Assembly (NCBI GenBank): GCA_002711845.1
Contig: PASF01000002.1
Coordinates: forward strand, 534,224 to 598,223
Reading direction: 5' to 3'
Length of the DNA stretch: 64,000 nt
Source: Gammaproteobacteria bacterium
Lineage (GTDB): Bacteria > Pseudomonadota > Gammaproteobacteria > Pseudomonadales > Pseudohongiellaceae
The first letter of the stretch is position 1, and each line of letters begins with the position of its first letter. Shown here piece by piece: positions 45,426 to 55,257 of this stretch. The notes under the pieces are model-generated. The model saw only the letters and a list, made by a program, of their open reading frames with translations. It made no database searches and was not told the DNA's origin. The translations under genes were made by a program, and so were the position numbers.

Positions 45426-46892
45426 TCACCAGGTAGATACCAGTTTAGCGCCTTCACTGCGCCGCGGCCGGGTGTTCTGGCCGTTGCCATTGCCGCGTGC
45501 GGGTCGCGGATTTCTGGGTTTCGCTGCCACCGGACGGTCGCCGTCGAAGGTGGTGTTGCCATTGCGCTGCAGGCGTTCCTCTTCGCGATAACCACTGGTG
45601 GCGCCCGCAGGTGAAGCCGACCGGGACTGACCATGATTTGCCGACCGGGAAGCACCGTTGCGCGCGGTTGCCTGTCGGGCAGGGGCGGATCGGCCGGCAT
45701 TCTGGCCGCGTCGCTGCTGAGGGCGGCGGGTCTCGGTGTCCTTGACGTCTTCCAGGCGTTCGCGCAACTCAAAGCCGGGCACAACTTCACGCTTCATGGT
45801 GGTTTTCAGCACGCGCTCGATTTGCTTCAGCTGCTTCAGCTGGTCACCGCTGAGCAGGGAGATGGCCGCACCTTCCGCACCCGCGCGGGCTGTACGGCCG
45901 ATACGGTGCACGTAGTCTTCCGGTACATCGGGCAGGTCATAATTGATGACGTGTGGCAGCTGATCAATATCAATGCCGCGCGCGGCGATATCGGTCGCTA
46001 CCAAGACCTGCAGCTCACCATTCTTGAACTGATGCAGCACCTTGGTGCGTTGCGCCTGGCTCTTGTTGCCGTGGATGGCGCCGGCATTGATGCCGTCACG
46101 CTCCAGCAGTTGCACCAGTTTATTGGCGCCATGTTTGGTGCGGCTGAAGACCAGTACCTGGTACCAGCTGTTGGTGCGGATCAGATGACTGAGCAGCTCG
46201 GTTTTGCGAGCCTTGTCCACCGGATGCAGGGTCTGGGTAACACGATCTGCAGTGGTATTCAGTGGCGCGACATTGATCTGCACCGGGTTTTGCAGCAGGC
46301 CTTTGGCCAGTTCACGGATTTCGCCGGAGAACGTCGCCGAGAACAACAGGTTCTGTCGTTTCGGCGGCAACAATGCCAGGATTTTCTTGATATCACGAAT
46401 GAATCCCATGTCCAGCATTCGGTCGGCTTCATCCAATACCAGTACTTCCAGCTGATCAAAGCGGACGGCATTTTGCTGGTATAGATCCATCAGCCGGCCG
46501 GGTGTCGCCACCAATACATCCAGGCCACCACGCAGAATCATCATCTGCGGGTTGATCTTGACGCCACCGAAGATCACGGCAGAGCGGACCTTCTGATATT
46601 TGCCATAGGTTTTCAGACTCTCGTGAACCTGTGCAGCCAACTCCCGGGTAGGGGTCAGGATCAGTGCGCGGATCTGGCCGCCGCGAGTGCGTTCACCGCC
46701 ATCCAGCTTTTGCAGCAGGGGCAGGGTGAACCCTGCCGTCTTGCCGGTGCCAGTCTGCGCGGATGCCATAACATCCGAACCGCTTAGTATCGCGGGGATG
46801 GCTTGGGCTTGAATGGGGGTAGGGGTAGTATATTGCTGATCAGCCAAAGCTTTCAGCAGGCCTTCTGACAGGCCCAGATTTTCAAAACTCAT
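45426..46892 (-). CDS. rhlE: DEAD-box ATP-dependent RNA helicase RhlE
   Basis: RhlE unwinds short RNA duplexes and acts in ribosome assembly and RNA decay. The 488-residue protein has the Q motif with [24 protein letters not shown] (Walker A), [30 protein letters not shown] (DEAD), [26 protein letters not shown] and [10 protein letters not shown]. The C-terminal 90 residues are a low-complexity Arg/Asn/Gly/Ala tail, as in other RhlE proteins, that likely binds RNA. The start and first 40 residues closely resemble E. coli RhlE. It has a long upstream region of about 400 bases. Confidence 0.94.
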   Translation of the reverse strand: MSFENLGLSEGLLKALADQQYTTPTPIQAQAIPAILSGSDVMASAQTGTGKTAGFTLPLLQKLDGGERTRGGQIRALILTPTRELAAQVHESLKTYGKYQKVRSAVIFGGVKINPQMMILRGGLDVLVATPGRLMDLYQQNAVRFDQLEVLVLDEADRMLDMGFIRDIKKILALLPPKRQNLLFSATFSGEIRELAKGLLQNPVQINVAPLNTTADRVTQTLHPVDKARKTELLSHLIRTNSWYQVLVFSRTKHGANKLVQLLERDGINAGAIHGNKSQAQRTKVLHQFKNGELQVLVATDIAARGIDIDQLPHVINYDLPDVPEDYVHRIGRTARAGAEGAAISLLSGDQLKQLKQIERVLKTTMKREVVPGFELRERLEDVKDTETRRPQQRRGQNAGRSAPARQATARNGASRSANHGQSRSASPAGATSGYREEERLQRNGNTTFDGDRPVAAKPRNPRPARGNGNGQNTRPRRSEGAKLVSTW

Positions 46893-47305
46893 TGATTTCC
46901 TATTGGTCTCAAAGAAGGGGCGACGTTTGGTGAGTCGTCCCTTGGTACACCTGTAATGTGAACACTTGAAAAGCTATTGTGAACACGTTCCGGGCATGGC
47001 TGGATGAGATCATCGAGCAATGTCCTGAGGTGAGCACGCCAGTGTGGATTGTTGTCCGGGGGCGCCTTCATGGCGTGCGGACCAGCCCACATAAGTGACA
47101 GGTACCCGACAGGGCAGGTACGTGTAATGCAGTATTGCAGGATGCGGATGATAGCGTATCGCTGGCCAAATAGATACTTTGTCACAATTAGCAGCAATAA
47201 ATTCGTTGCCTGACGGGTCGATATTGCTTACCGTACCGCCCCTTGAGCGTCATTTAATACCACCCGGTTGTCCCAGAACCAATAAAAAGAAAGAGCATTT
47301 GTATA
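46893..47305. other. 413-base intergenic region between divergent rhlE and the TonB-dependent receptor gene
   Basis: This stretch holds the promoters of both neighbours. I see an AGGAAATC ribosome site next to rhlE and a run of A/G (AAAAAGAAAGAG) next to the receptor start. No convincing -35/-10 pair, terminator or tRNA is visible. A 102-codon open frame reading toward rhlE (46889-47197) has no ribosome site or family match and is treated as spurious. DEAD-box helicase leaders are sometimes long and regulated by cold, but nothing in the sequence shows that here. Confidence 0.5.
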
Positions 47306-49492
47306 ATGAAATCAATCACTTTTTATAATTTCGCACGCGCTGCTAAGTTGTCCCGCGCGATGACTCTATCCCTGAGCGCCTCTGTGCTGAGCCTGACCCT
47401 GTTTGTCGCTGCGCCGGTGAGCCACGCACAGACCGCCGAGGTTGCCGATGACTCCACCGTGACCTACCCGGCGGCATATTTTGAGCAATGGGCGCCGGTG
47501 ACAGCGCAGGACATGATCAACCGCATCCCCGGCGTGGGTTCCGCCACGGGCAGTAACTTCGGTGGCTCCAGCGGTGGCCGTGGTCTGGGAGGAGGCGGTG
47601 GCAACCAGATCCTGATAGACGGCAAACGGGTCGCGGGCAAAAGCAATGAGGCAAGCAGCCAGCTGGCGCGTATACCTGCGGACAAGGTGCGGCATATTGA
47701 ACTGATTCGCGGTACCTCTGCCGAGTTGGACGTGCGTGCTGACCAGATTGTCAATATCGTGTTGACCGAAGCGATGTCCAGTCGTTCCTTTTCGTACGAA
47801 ATAAACACCGACCGATACATGGATTCGCATGTTCAGCCCGGTGGCAAAATGGCACTTAACGGACAGCAGGGCAGCTTCAATTATCTGCTCAGCGCCGAGG
47901 CCGAACCTCGCCATGACTACCGGCCCAGCGCCGAAGTCAGTGTGCTGGGAGATTTTTCGCCCAACGACGCCATCGAAGAGGAGCGCACCCGTGATCAGTA
48001 TACCTACACCTATGCCGCCAACCTGGCCTATGAATTCTCGGCCAGCAGTAGCGCGCGCCTGAACATGCTGTATTCGGACTACGATAATACGGTGGAAGTT
48101 GATCGTCGTATTACCGACCTGACAGCGAGCCCGGCACAAACAGTTGTTGAACGTGAGGTCATTCCAGGCACCAATAATAACTGGGAGATTGGTGGCGATT
48201 ACGAACACGTTTTCAGCAACAATCATCGTTTCAAGATTCTCTTTATAGCCAATGAGAAAAATGAAGCATCCACCCGGGAGCGCTTCGCTCGTGAAGGTGG
48301 TGGCAGTGAAGAAAAAGAACTCTACCTGAACTCTGACGCGACCACGGAAGAGCGTATCATTCGAACCTCATACTCGCTGGGCCTCACCGATGGTCAGGAC
48401 CTGGAGCTGGGCGTGGAGCGTGCGCAGACGACACTGGATGCCAGGTTGCGCCTGGGCCTGCCCGGGCCCGGACCCGGCAGCGACAGCTTCGGTGGTCTGA
48501 CGCCGGTGGCGGTCAGCAATGCCAACTCAACCGTTGAAGAGATTCGCTACGAGCCCTTTGCGGTTCACAATTGGCAGATCAATTCGCGCCTGACGCTGGA
48601 GAGTTCGTTGATCTACGAAGCATCGGAGATTACCCAGACCGGCGATGTCTACAATCAGCGTGATTTTGATTTCTTCAAACCCAAACTGGATCTGCGTTAT
48701 GACCTCGGTAACGGCAAGCAATTGCGAGCGACTGCGACCAAGGCCGTGCGCCAGCTGAGCTTTTCCGACTTTGTCGCCTCCAGCGATACGCGCGATGATG
48801 ACGCAGAAACCATGGCTGGCAACGTCAATCTGCGTCAGGAACAGGTGTGGAACTTCGATCTGGGTGCTGAATACCGCTTGCCAAATGATCTGGGGGTGAT
48901 TGACGGCAGTGTCTTCTACATGCAGCACATCGATGTCATTGAACGAATAGATGTCTCGCTGACACCGGACGATCCGATCTCGGCCAATGGCAACATCGGC
49001 GACGGTGACATGTACGGTTTGCGGTTGAGCGGCAGTGTGCGTATGAACGCGATCAACATGCCCAACCTGATGATCATATCCAGGTTTGAGGTGAAAGATT
49101 CCGAGATACGGGACCCATTTTTGGGTATTGAGCGACGCTTCGAGAACTTTGAGCGTGGGCGCTTTCAGCTGGGTTTCCGGCACGACCTGCCATCACTCCG
49201 AATCAATTATGGCATGAACTGGAATAATCGGTTCGAAGGCAACATCAAGCGCTACGACATTGACAATATCGAGAACATGTACGGTGATCCGAATGTCACG
49301 GCATTTCTGGAATACGTGACCCCAAATAATATCAGGGTTCGCTTCGATGCGCGTAATGCCACCAACAACATCCAGTGCCGGGATCGTACCCGCTTTGATG
49401 GGAATATCAGCACCGGCGCGATATCGGAAATTGAGTACTACTGCGCCGAAGCGGCGCGGGTGGTTTCCATCAAGATTAACGGCACGTTCTGA
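47306..49492 (+). CDS. TonB-dependent outer-membrane receptor
   Basis: The 728-residue protein imports a scarce ligand across the outer membrane using TonB energy. A signal peptide (hydrophobic part about 20-37, ending SHAQ) is followed by a possible TonB box near 48-53 (STVTYP), a plug domain with DMINRIPGVG, a Gly-rich loop (about 85-99), QILIDGKRVAGK and VRHIELIRGTSAEL, and then a 22-strand-type barrel ending in a terminal Phe. Barrel segments such as FDLGAEYRL and YGLRLSGSV fit this. There is no N-terminal signalling (STN) domain. The ligand is not identifiable. It is convergent with the NosR-like gene. Confidence 0.88.
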   Translation: MKSITFYNFARAAKLSRAMTLSLSASVLSLTLFVAAPVSHAQTAEVADDSTVTYPAAYFEQWAPVTAQDMINRIPGVGSATGSNFGGSSGGRGLGGGGGNQILIDGKRVAGKSNEASSQLARIPADKVRHIELIRGTSAELDVRADQIVNIVLTEAMSSRSFSYEINTDRYMDSHVQPGGKMALNGQQGSFNYLLSAEAEPRHDYRPSAEVSVLGDFSPNDAIEEERTRDQYTYTYAANLAYEFSASSSARLNMLYSDYDNTVEVDRRITDLTASPAQTVVEREVIPGTNNNWEIGGDYEHVFSNNHRFKILFIANEKNEASTRERFAREGGGSEEKELYLNSDATTEERIIRTSYSLGLTDGQDLELGVERAQTTLDARLRLGLPGPGPGSDSFGGLTPVAVSNANSTVEEIRYEPFAVHNWQINSRLTLESSLIYEASEITQTGDVYNQRDFDFFKPKLDLRYDLGNGKQLRATATKAVRQLSFSDFVASSDTRDDDAETMAGNVNLRQEQVWNFDLGAEYRLPNDLGVIDGSVFYMQHIDVIERIDVSLTPDDPISANGNIGDGDMYGLRLSGSVRMNAINMPNLMIISRFEVKDSEIRDPFLGIERRFENFERGRFQLGFRHDLPSLRINYGMNWNNRFEGNIKRYDIDNIENMYGDPNVTAFLEYVTPNNIRVRFDARNATNNIQCRDRTRFDGNISTGAISEIEYYCAEAARVVSIKINGTF

Positions 49493-49512
49493 TGTTGTGC
49501 TGACCTGTGTGT

Positions 49513-49549
49513 CTGTTGCCGGTCAGTCGAGCTGACTGACCGGCAACAG
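49513..49549. terminator. Perfect 16-bp hairpin between the receptor gene and the NosR-like gene
   Basis: The arms CTGTTGCCGGTCAGTC (49513-49528) and GACTGACCGGCAACAG (49534-49549) are perfect with a five-base loop. The hairpin starts 20 bases after the receptor stop and includes the stop and last eight codons of the NosR-like gene on the other strand. There is no T-tract on either side, so a shared transcription stop or 3'-end protector is inferred. Confidence 0.6.
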
Positions 49550-51481
49550 CGTGACGCCACGAGACGTTAGCGACGCCACGCTGTGGCGACAAACCCCCGC
49601 CTTTTCAATCAGCTTGCTTTCACAAACGTCACAACGCACACATTCCTTGAAGTCAATCTCATGATTGCGGATGGCGCCGGTCGGGCAGGCGTGTTCACAC
49701 ACCTTGCAGGCGGAGCACTGAGGCACGCGTCTGATGCGACGCAGACTCAGCAGCGACAAGACACCCAATGCGGCGCCCAGCGGACAGGCATACCGGCAGT
49801 AGAAGCGTTTGACCACGGTCGATGCCAGCAGAATCAGTATCAGAATTGTCCACAATACAATGGAGGTGCTGTAAAAGAATAGCGTGCCGAAGGGTTCGAA
49901 GTACTGGAAAATGCTGATATCACTTTGCACCAACGCCATGATGACAATCAGCGCCAGGATGGCGTATTTCAGGTAAAGCGCCCGGTCATGAATAAACCCC
50001 GGCACCGTTTGTTGCCAGCGTCTGGGCACGATGCGGGTGAGCATGTCCTGCAGGGCACCAAACGGGCACAGCGACGAGCAGAATACCCGGCCCCAGATCA
50101 GCGTTGTCACCAGCGTAAACACCACGATCATCAGCAGTGGCAGGTCGCTGAGAATCATCGACGGACCCAGCTTGAGGGTGTTGGTAATGTGTGACACCGA
50201 TAGAAAGCCACCGTTGATGAAGCCCAGGTAGATCAGCGTGATACTCAGTGTCAGCCAGCGCAGGCGGGCATCCTTGCGCAGGAATGCTGTCATCACCAGT
50301 ACGAATATCAACAGCAGCGGCAGCACTCTGCTCCAGTTGATGTCAGTCAGCAGTCCTGCGCCTGATGCCCGCATCATCTCATCCATGGCGGGTTCGCCCG
50401 GCGCACGAATCTCCCGATCCAGTGCCATATCCAGGGCAATGCCGGCCAGCTGAATATCAATGGTATAGGGAGGCTCGCCGTTCTGTGGATCATAGGACAC
50501 AGTAAATGGCAGGCCCAGATCCATGGCCGGGTCCAGGATCATGGCCACAGCAAAATTGGCCTGGCCGGCGATTTTGCCCTGGTCGGCGCTGCCGGCATAA
50601 ACGGTTTGACGACGTGGCATGGGATATACAGCGTCGCGCTGCTGGATCGCGAAGCGTTCCTGACGGAAAGGATCTGAGGCATTGCCGCCGATGCCCACCA
50701 GCATCAGTTTGCCGTCATCAAAGCGGCTGCTGGCATCACGCTCGGCGCGCGAATAGGCATCACTGCCAACCAGTATTTCACCCAGGACTTCATTGCCCAT
50801 GTAGGCGAAGGACAGCGTCAACACGCTGTCGTCAGGCAGCCTGCCTTCCAGTACCTGCACCAGGCCTTGTGCTTCCAGCTCTACCCAGGTCAACGGGGCA
50901 AGATGCGCACGGGCATTGCTGGCGCTGTCCGCAGCGGCGGAAAAACCACTGCCGCTGAGATAGGCCTGTGCCACTTTCCGCGCTGCGTTGTAGACGCCAC
51001 GGCTGGTGGCCCAGCTACTGATGGTGGCACGCGATACACCATCGATGTCGCGGCCCACCCGAAACGGATCCGATAACGGTTTGCGTCGGAACTGCTCCTG
51101 GAAAGGGCGAATGGACAGGAAATCGCCACGGCTGGACAGAAAAGATTCGTTGTAGTCCAGTACCTTGATCGCGGTCACGGTGGCGTCCATGTCCAGGCCA
51201 ACCAGGACATCAATGGTGGCGCTGAAACCGACTTCTTCAGGGGGCAGATCCGAGGTCTGAAACACATAACCGGCAACCCTTTCTTCACCGGATTCCGGGT
51301 CTGTGGCAAAGGCTGTGTATACGGGAGGTGTGCCGGATTTGTCGCTGAAACGCTCCGCGGCTGGCATGACCTCTTTCAGTTGGGCTTCACTGACTTGCCG
51401 GCTGAATGGCGTCTGGGCGCCGGCACTGACGGTCATCAGCAGGCACCACATCATGACAACGGCAAGTGCTTGTCGTTTCAT
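49523..51481 (-). CDS. NosR/NirI-like membrane protein with FMN-binding and iron-sulfur domains
   Basis: The 652-residue protein has a signal peptide (about 5-22), a periplasmic FMN-binding domain with DIDGVSRATIS whose Thr153 is the likely flavin-attachment residue, five or six membrane segments (about 380-580), two cytoplasmic CP motifs (CSSLCPFGAL and CRYACPLGA), and a C-terminal ferredoxin-like part with CSACKVCEHACP and a second, unusual set CVRCDVCES with a later VCRH. This is the domain order of NosR, which supplies electrons to nitrous oxide reductase. No nos gene is in the window. It overlaps the upstream cation exchanger gene by four bases (ATGA). Confidence 0.82.
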   Translation of the reverse strand: MKRQALAVVMMWCLLMTVSAGAQTPFSRQVSEAQLKEVMPAAERFSDKSGTPPVYTAFATDPESGEERVAGYVFQTSDLPPEEVGFSATIDVLVGLDMDATVTAIKVLDYNESFLSSRGDFLSIRPFQEQFRRKPLSDPFRVGRDIDGVSRATISSWATSRGVYNAARKVAQAYLSGSGFSAAADSASNARAHLAPLTWVELEAQGLVQVLEGRLPDDSVLTLSFAYMGNEVLGEILVGSDAYSRAERDASSRFDDGKLMLVGIGGNASDPFRQERFAIQQRDAVYPMPRRQTVYAGSADQGKIAGQANFAVAMILDPAMDLGLPFTVSYDPQNGEPPYTIDIQLAGIALDMALDREIRAPGEPAMDEMMRASGAGLLTDINWSRVLPLLLIFVLVMTAFLRKDARLRWLTLSITLIYLGFINGGFLSVSHITNTLKLGPSMILSDLPLLMIVVFTLVTTLIWGRVFCSSLCPFGALQDMLTRIVPRRWQQTVPGFIHDRALYLKYAILALIVIMALVQSDISIFQYFEPFGTLFFYSTSIVLWTILILILLASTVVKRFYCRYACPLGAALGVLSLLSLRRIRRVPQCSACKVCEHACPTGAIRNHEIDFKECVRCDVCESKLIEKAGVCRHSVASLTSRGVTLLPVSQLD

Positions 51482-52464
51482 GCGGCAAGAAACACACTGC
51501 TGATCAGCCAGGCGGTATAGGCTGTATAAGCGCCTATCAGCAGCAGACCTTCGAGACGGTTGATTCGACCCTGACCCCTGAACCCGTAACCGATGACAAA
51601 CAGCGATACCGTCAGGCCTGCCATCACCGCCATGTCCCGGGTCAGCACCTCATGGCCAACGCCCATGGGATGGATGACGCCGGCGATGCCCACCACCGCC
51701 AGGGTGTTGAACAGGTTGGAACCGAGGATATTGCCCAGCGCCATGTCATGTTCGCCTTTGCGTGCCGCGATGACTGACGACGCCAATTCTGGCAGGGAGG
51801 TGCCCACGGCAATAACAGTCAGTCCGATGATGAGGTCGCTGACACCCAGTCCCTGGGCGATGCTAACGGCCCCCCAGACCAGAATACGGGAGCTGACAAT
51901 CAACAGCAGCAGACCGACCAGGGTCCACATCATGGCCCTGCGCAGCGGCATCGTCCTGGTGTCGAGGTCCGCGAGTACCTCCTGCCCCAGCGTATCGTGG
52001 CAGGCTGCCTGCTGATCACGCCGCCCCTGGATGACCGTCCAGATCATGATGATGGCAAAGACTCCCAGCAGCACCAGCGCATCAGCGCGGCTGATGAAGT
52101 CGTCCAGCAGTTGCCAGGCAGCCAGCACTGTTACCAGAGTGAGTATCGGCAAGGTGCGGCGCAGTACCTGCGAGTCCACCAGAATAGGGCTGATCAGGGC
52201 GGTAATACCCAGAATCAGTGCGATATTGGTGATATTGGACCCATAGGCGTTACCCAGCGCGATGCCCGGGTTGCCCTGCCAGGAGGCCAGTGCGGAGACC
52301 ACCATTTCCGGCGCGGAGGTGCCAAAACCGATAATGACCATGCCTATGATCAGGGGCGGGATATTGAAATGTCGGGCGGTGACGGCAGCGCCTTCGACAA
52401 AACGGTCTGCGCTCCAGACGAGAATGACGAGTCCGATGGCAATGGCCAGTGATGCAAGCAACAT
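51478..52464 (-). CDS. Calcium/sodium antiporter family protein (CaxA/YrbG-like)
   Basis: The 328-residue inner-membrane protein belongs to the Ca2+:cation antiporter superfamily. It has two inverted halves of five membrane segments, each with an alpha-repeat: GFGTSAPEMVVS with GNAYGSNITNIALILG, and VGTSLPELASSV with GNILGSNLFNTLAVVG. The acidic residues there bind the cations. A cytoplasmic acidic loop lies between the halves (about 140-170). Its stop overlaps the start of the NosR-like gene (ATGA), so the two are cotranslated. It follows the pentose operon by 79 bases and may be read through from it. Confidence 0.88.
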   Translation of the reverse strand: MLLASLAIAIGLVILVWSADRFVEGAAVTARHFNIPPLIIGMVIIGFGTSAPEMVVSALASWQGNPGIALGNAYGSNITNIALILGITALISPILVDSQVLRRTLPILTLVTVLAAWQLLDDFISRADALVLLGVFAIIMIWTVIQGRRDQQAACHDTLGQEVLADLDTRTMPLRRAMMWTLVGLLLLIVSSRILVWGAVSIAQGLGVSDLIIGLTVIAVGTSLPELASSVIAARKGEHDMALGNILGSNLFNTLAVVGIAGVIHPMGVGHEVLTRDMAVMAGLTVSLFVIGYGFRGQGRINRLEGLLLIGAYTAYTAWLISSVFLAA

Positions 52465-52543
52465 GTAATTGTTCCAGGTAATGACGTGGCTAACGGTTCC
52501 AGCATCAGACTGTCGGTCACGGGGGCGCCTAGTTTAGCGATTG

Positions 52544-52945
52544 TTAGCGGAAAGACCAGTACTTGTGACCGAGAAAACTGGTGAAAACCGGTACCACGAT
52601 ACCAACTGCATGTGCGATTTCAAGCGTGTAGCGGGTGACGCCCAGTGCTGGCAGAACGGCGTAGGCCATGAGCAAACTGACAGCCCAGGTCTGGACAATG
52701 GCCAGCACATTGACCAGCGCGAACAAAAGCATGGAGCGTTGCAGGGTCTGGGTGCTGACTTTGAAGACAAAAATGCGAGCCAGTATGTAAGCGGTCACCA
52801 TGCCGGTAAGGTACGCCAGCACCACCGATGTCGAGAATCCCAGCCAGTTGCTGTAAATAATTCGGGTGCAGAAATTGACGGCCGCGGCGGTGCCGCCGGT
52901 CAGCAGAAAAATCATGAACTGTCGTGACATGAACGGCTCGATCAT
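52544..52945 (-). CDS. GtrA family membrane protein
   Basis: The 133-residue protein has four membrane segments and matches the GtrA family (LTGGTAAAVNF at the first segment and HKYWSFR at the end). GtrA proteins are thought to help move lipid-linked sugars across the inner membrane; in mycobacteria Rv3789 of this family lies next to dprE1 and dprE2. Here it is the last gene of the pentose operon, three bases after the FAD oxidoreductase. It may flip the lipid-phospho-pentose or anchor a partner. Confidence 0.88.
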   Translation of the reverse strand: MIEPFMSRQFMIFLLTGGTAAAVNFCTRIIYSNWLGFSTSVVLAYLTGMVTAYILARIFVFKVSTQTLQRSMLLFALVNVLAIVQTWAVSLLMAYAVLPALGVTRYTLEIAHAVGIVVPVFTSFLGHKYWSFR

Positions 52946-52948
52946 GAA

Positions 52949-54286
52949 TCAGTCTCGTTGGTGGCACGCCTGTCGTGCCAGTTGCCTGCCGAACTCCATA
53001 CTCTCGGAAATGCCCCGGTCACTGGGATAATAGTGTGATGTGTCTGCCACCCACAAGCCCTTGATCGGCAATTCAGCCGGTGGCAGGCGATCGGCAAACC
53101 CAGGCTCGCAGATCGGTTGCGCGTAACGATAACGGCTGGCGCGGATGTCGATAAAGTCGTTATCCTGCAGGCGCGGATTGATTTTCTTGAGATAACTGCG
53201 CACCTTGTTGATAAACGTGGCATCGCTGTCGGCGAATTTAGCGTGCTCCCCGGGCAGATAAAACGGCACATAGACCAGATGATTTTCCATGGGGTGCAGA
53301 TTGCTGTATTCCACCAGGCCAGGAATGTCCATCTCCGGGTCATTGATATTGAGCCAGAACTTGTCGGACACCGGCTGGCGCAGTTTGGCGATGACACAGA
53401 CCACAGCAATATTGCGCAGACTGGCATAGGCTGCGCGCGTTGCGTCGGGCAGGGCGGGTATCAGTTTGGGCACGTAAGGCAGCGGAATGGTGCTGATTAC
53501 CCGCGTGAACGGCTGGAGGTCAGGTGTGACGCCATCAGGTGAGGCGACCTTCACGCCGGCCAGCTGTTGATCGTTGATCACAACTTCTGTCACGGGTGTG
53601 TTCAGGTGGATTTCACCGCCGCCAGCTCTGATGGCAGCGGCCAGCGCCTGCAACAGGGTTTCCGATCCGCCTTCCAGATAACCCAGACATTCGCGCATCA
53701 GGCTGCTGCGGGAGCGACCCACGCGATGAATCCGGCTCCAGATCCAGGCCGCCGACAGGTTGTCCGAATAATGGTAAAACTTGTAGTCAAACAGTGTGCG
53801 CCAGACTGCCTGCCACGCTTCGTCGCCGACCCAGCGGCGAATCCAACTGCGTGCGTCCTGGTGGTCAAGATCCTGCCAGCCGGTGCGTTTGGTTGAAACA
53901 AAGGCATGCAGGCCATAACGGATCTTGGCGGTCAGGCTCAGGCCGCGGAACCGAAGCAGTGCCAGCGGGTTACCCCAGTCCTGAAGTTGATTCTGATACC
54001 AGTAACCCATGCGGGTTTCGGTCCAGCGCATGCGGTCGGCAATGCCGAGATCGTCCAGCATCTGCAGCAAGCCGTGATCCGACAGGCAGTGAAAGTGATA
54101 ATAACGCTCAATCTGCAGTCCATTAAAATCGAAGCTCGCGGTCATGCCGCCCAGGCGGTCATCGGCTTCAAAGACCACGGGATGATAACCTTCCTGCACC
54201 AATTGATAGGCGACTGCCAGACCCATGGGGCCTGCGCCCAGCACGGCAATGCGGTTGTCAGTAGAATTGCTCGGCGGCGACTCCAT
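52949..54286 (-). CDS. FAD-dependent oxidoreductase (amine oxidase/UDP-galactopyranose mutase-like fold)
   Basis: The 445-residue protein has an N-terminal FAD-binding Rossmann motif VLGAGPMGLAVAYQL followed by FEADDRLGGMTASF, and a C-terminal motif in LWVADTSHYYPSDRGISES. It belongs to the NAD(P)-binding-8/amine oxidase group, which includes desaturases, protoporphyrinogen oxidase and UDP-galactopyranose mutase. The reaction is not clear. In polysaccharide and glycolipid clusters such proteins are common, and a role in furanose/pyranose or lipid chemistry is only a guess. It lies two bases after the epimerase gene. Confidence 0.75.
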   Translation of the reverse strand: MESPPSNSTDNRIAVLGAGPMGLAVAYQLVQEGYHPVVFEADDRLGGMTASFDFNGLQIERYYHFHCLSDHGLLQMLDDLGIADRMRWTETRMGYWYQNQLQDWGNPLALLRFRGLSLTAKIRYGLHAFVSTKRTGWQDLDHQDARSWIRRWVGDEAWQAVWRTLFDYKFYHYSDNLSAAWIWSRIHRVGRSRSSLMRECLGYLEGGSETLLQALAAAIRAGGGEIHLNTPVTEVVINDQQLAGVKVASPDGVTPDLQPFTRVISTIPLPYVPKLIPALPDATRAAYASLRNIAVVCVIAKLRQPVSDKFWLNINDPEMDIPGLVEYSNLHPMENHLVYVPFYLPGEHAKFADSDATFINKVRSYLKKINPRLQDNDFIDIRASRYRYAQPICEPGFADRLPPAELPIKGLWVADTSHYYPSDRGISESMEFGRQLARQACHQRD

Positions 54287-54288
54287 GT

Positions 54289-55257
54289 CTAAAACTCCAG
54301 AGCGACATCGCTGTAGCGCGAGTCATTAAACGTTTCGTGAATAGCGGTTTTGAACGGTGTGTAGGGCACGCCAAAAAGCCCCGGCCAGTCTATCACCTCA
54401 AACTCGTCTCTTGCGGTCAGGGCGGCAAGCTGCTGCGTGGTGAACGGGGGATTTTTATCAAACCGGGCCCAGGTCCACAGCAGGGCGTAAAACAGCCAGT
54501 ACGGTATGCGCAGGATCAGTGTGCGCGACCCGATCGCCTGTTTGATATCGCGGATCATGTCGATGTAGTCGATTTTCTCGTGACCGGAAATATTGTAGAT
54601 GCCGTGGCCGCGGCGCGACTCGATGCAGCTGATGATGATCGCGCAGAAGTCGCCCGCGTATAGCGGCTGGCGCATGTAGCGTCCATGGCCGGGGATGGGG
54701 AAAACAGGCACTTTGTTCATGAAGCGCGACAGCCAGCCTAGGTGTTTGCGATCAAACCAGCCAAACATCAGTGTGGGGCGCAGTATCGGGCACTCGATGC
54801 CGCTCTCCAGGACCAGGGTTTCCTGCTCGCGTTTACTGCGTGTGTAAAAATCGTCGGCCACTGATTCGACCACCGACGAGCTGATGTGCACCAGGTAGGG
54901 TTGGGTCGGACATGACTTGATGGTATCCAGTATCAGTCGGGTGGCATCCACATTATTGTGTTGAAAGTCCTGATAGTCGACACCGCCGATCTGCGCCTGC
55001 AACATGACTACCACGTCGGCATCGTCAATGTGACGCTGCCAGTCGCCAGGCTGCGCCAGATCGGCATGTTCGCAGGTCAGGCCGGGCTGGACCTGCTGCA
55101 GCACAGCCAGATTGCTGCGATGTTTATCAAGCACAACAATATTGTGGTAGCCGCGATCGCGCAGCCTGGCAACCAGGTTCTGGCCGACCAGTCCGGCGCC
55201 GCCGGGCAGTACGATCTTGATAGTCTTTTTTACGTCGGATTCTGTCTTGTGATTCAT
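54289..55257 (-). CDS. NAD-dependent epimerase/dehydratase family protein
   Basis: The 322-residue protein is an extended short-chain dehydrogenase. It has the nucleotide-binding motif LPGGAGLVGQNL, the active-site YxxxK in FYTRSKREQE with a Ser-rich HISSSV segment before it, and RPTLMFG. Sugar-nucleotide epimerase or reductase activity is expected but the substrate is not evident. Its ATG overlaps the stop of the upstream membrane protein gene (ATGA), so they are coupled. It sits in the pentose operon. Confidence 0.82.
   Translation of the reverse strand: MNHKTESDVKKTIKIVLPGGAGLVGQNLVARLRDRGYHNIVVLDKHRSNLAVLQQVQPGLTCEHADLAQPGDWQRHIDDADVVVMLQAQIGGVDYQDFQHNNVDATRLILDTIKSCPTQPYLVHISSSVVESVADDFYTRSKREQETLVLESGIECPILRPTLMFGWFDRKHLGWLSRFMNKVPVFPIPGHGRYMRQPLYAGDFCAIIISCIESRRGHGIYNISGHEKIDYIDMIRDIKQAIGSRTLILRIPYWLFYALLWTWARFDKNPPFTTQQLAALTARDEFEVIDWPGLFGVPYTPFKTAIHETFNDSRYSDVALEF

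Noticed and set aside
46889-47197. A 102-codon minus-strand frame upstream of rhlE
   Set aside because: There is no ribosome site, no recognisable motif, and it would end at the rhlE start; it is more likely the leader of rhlE.
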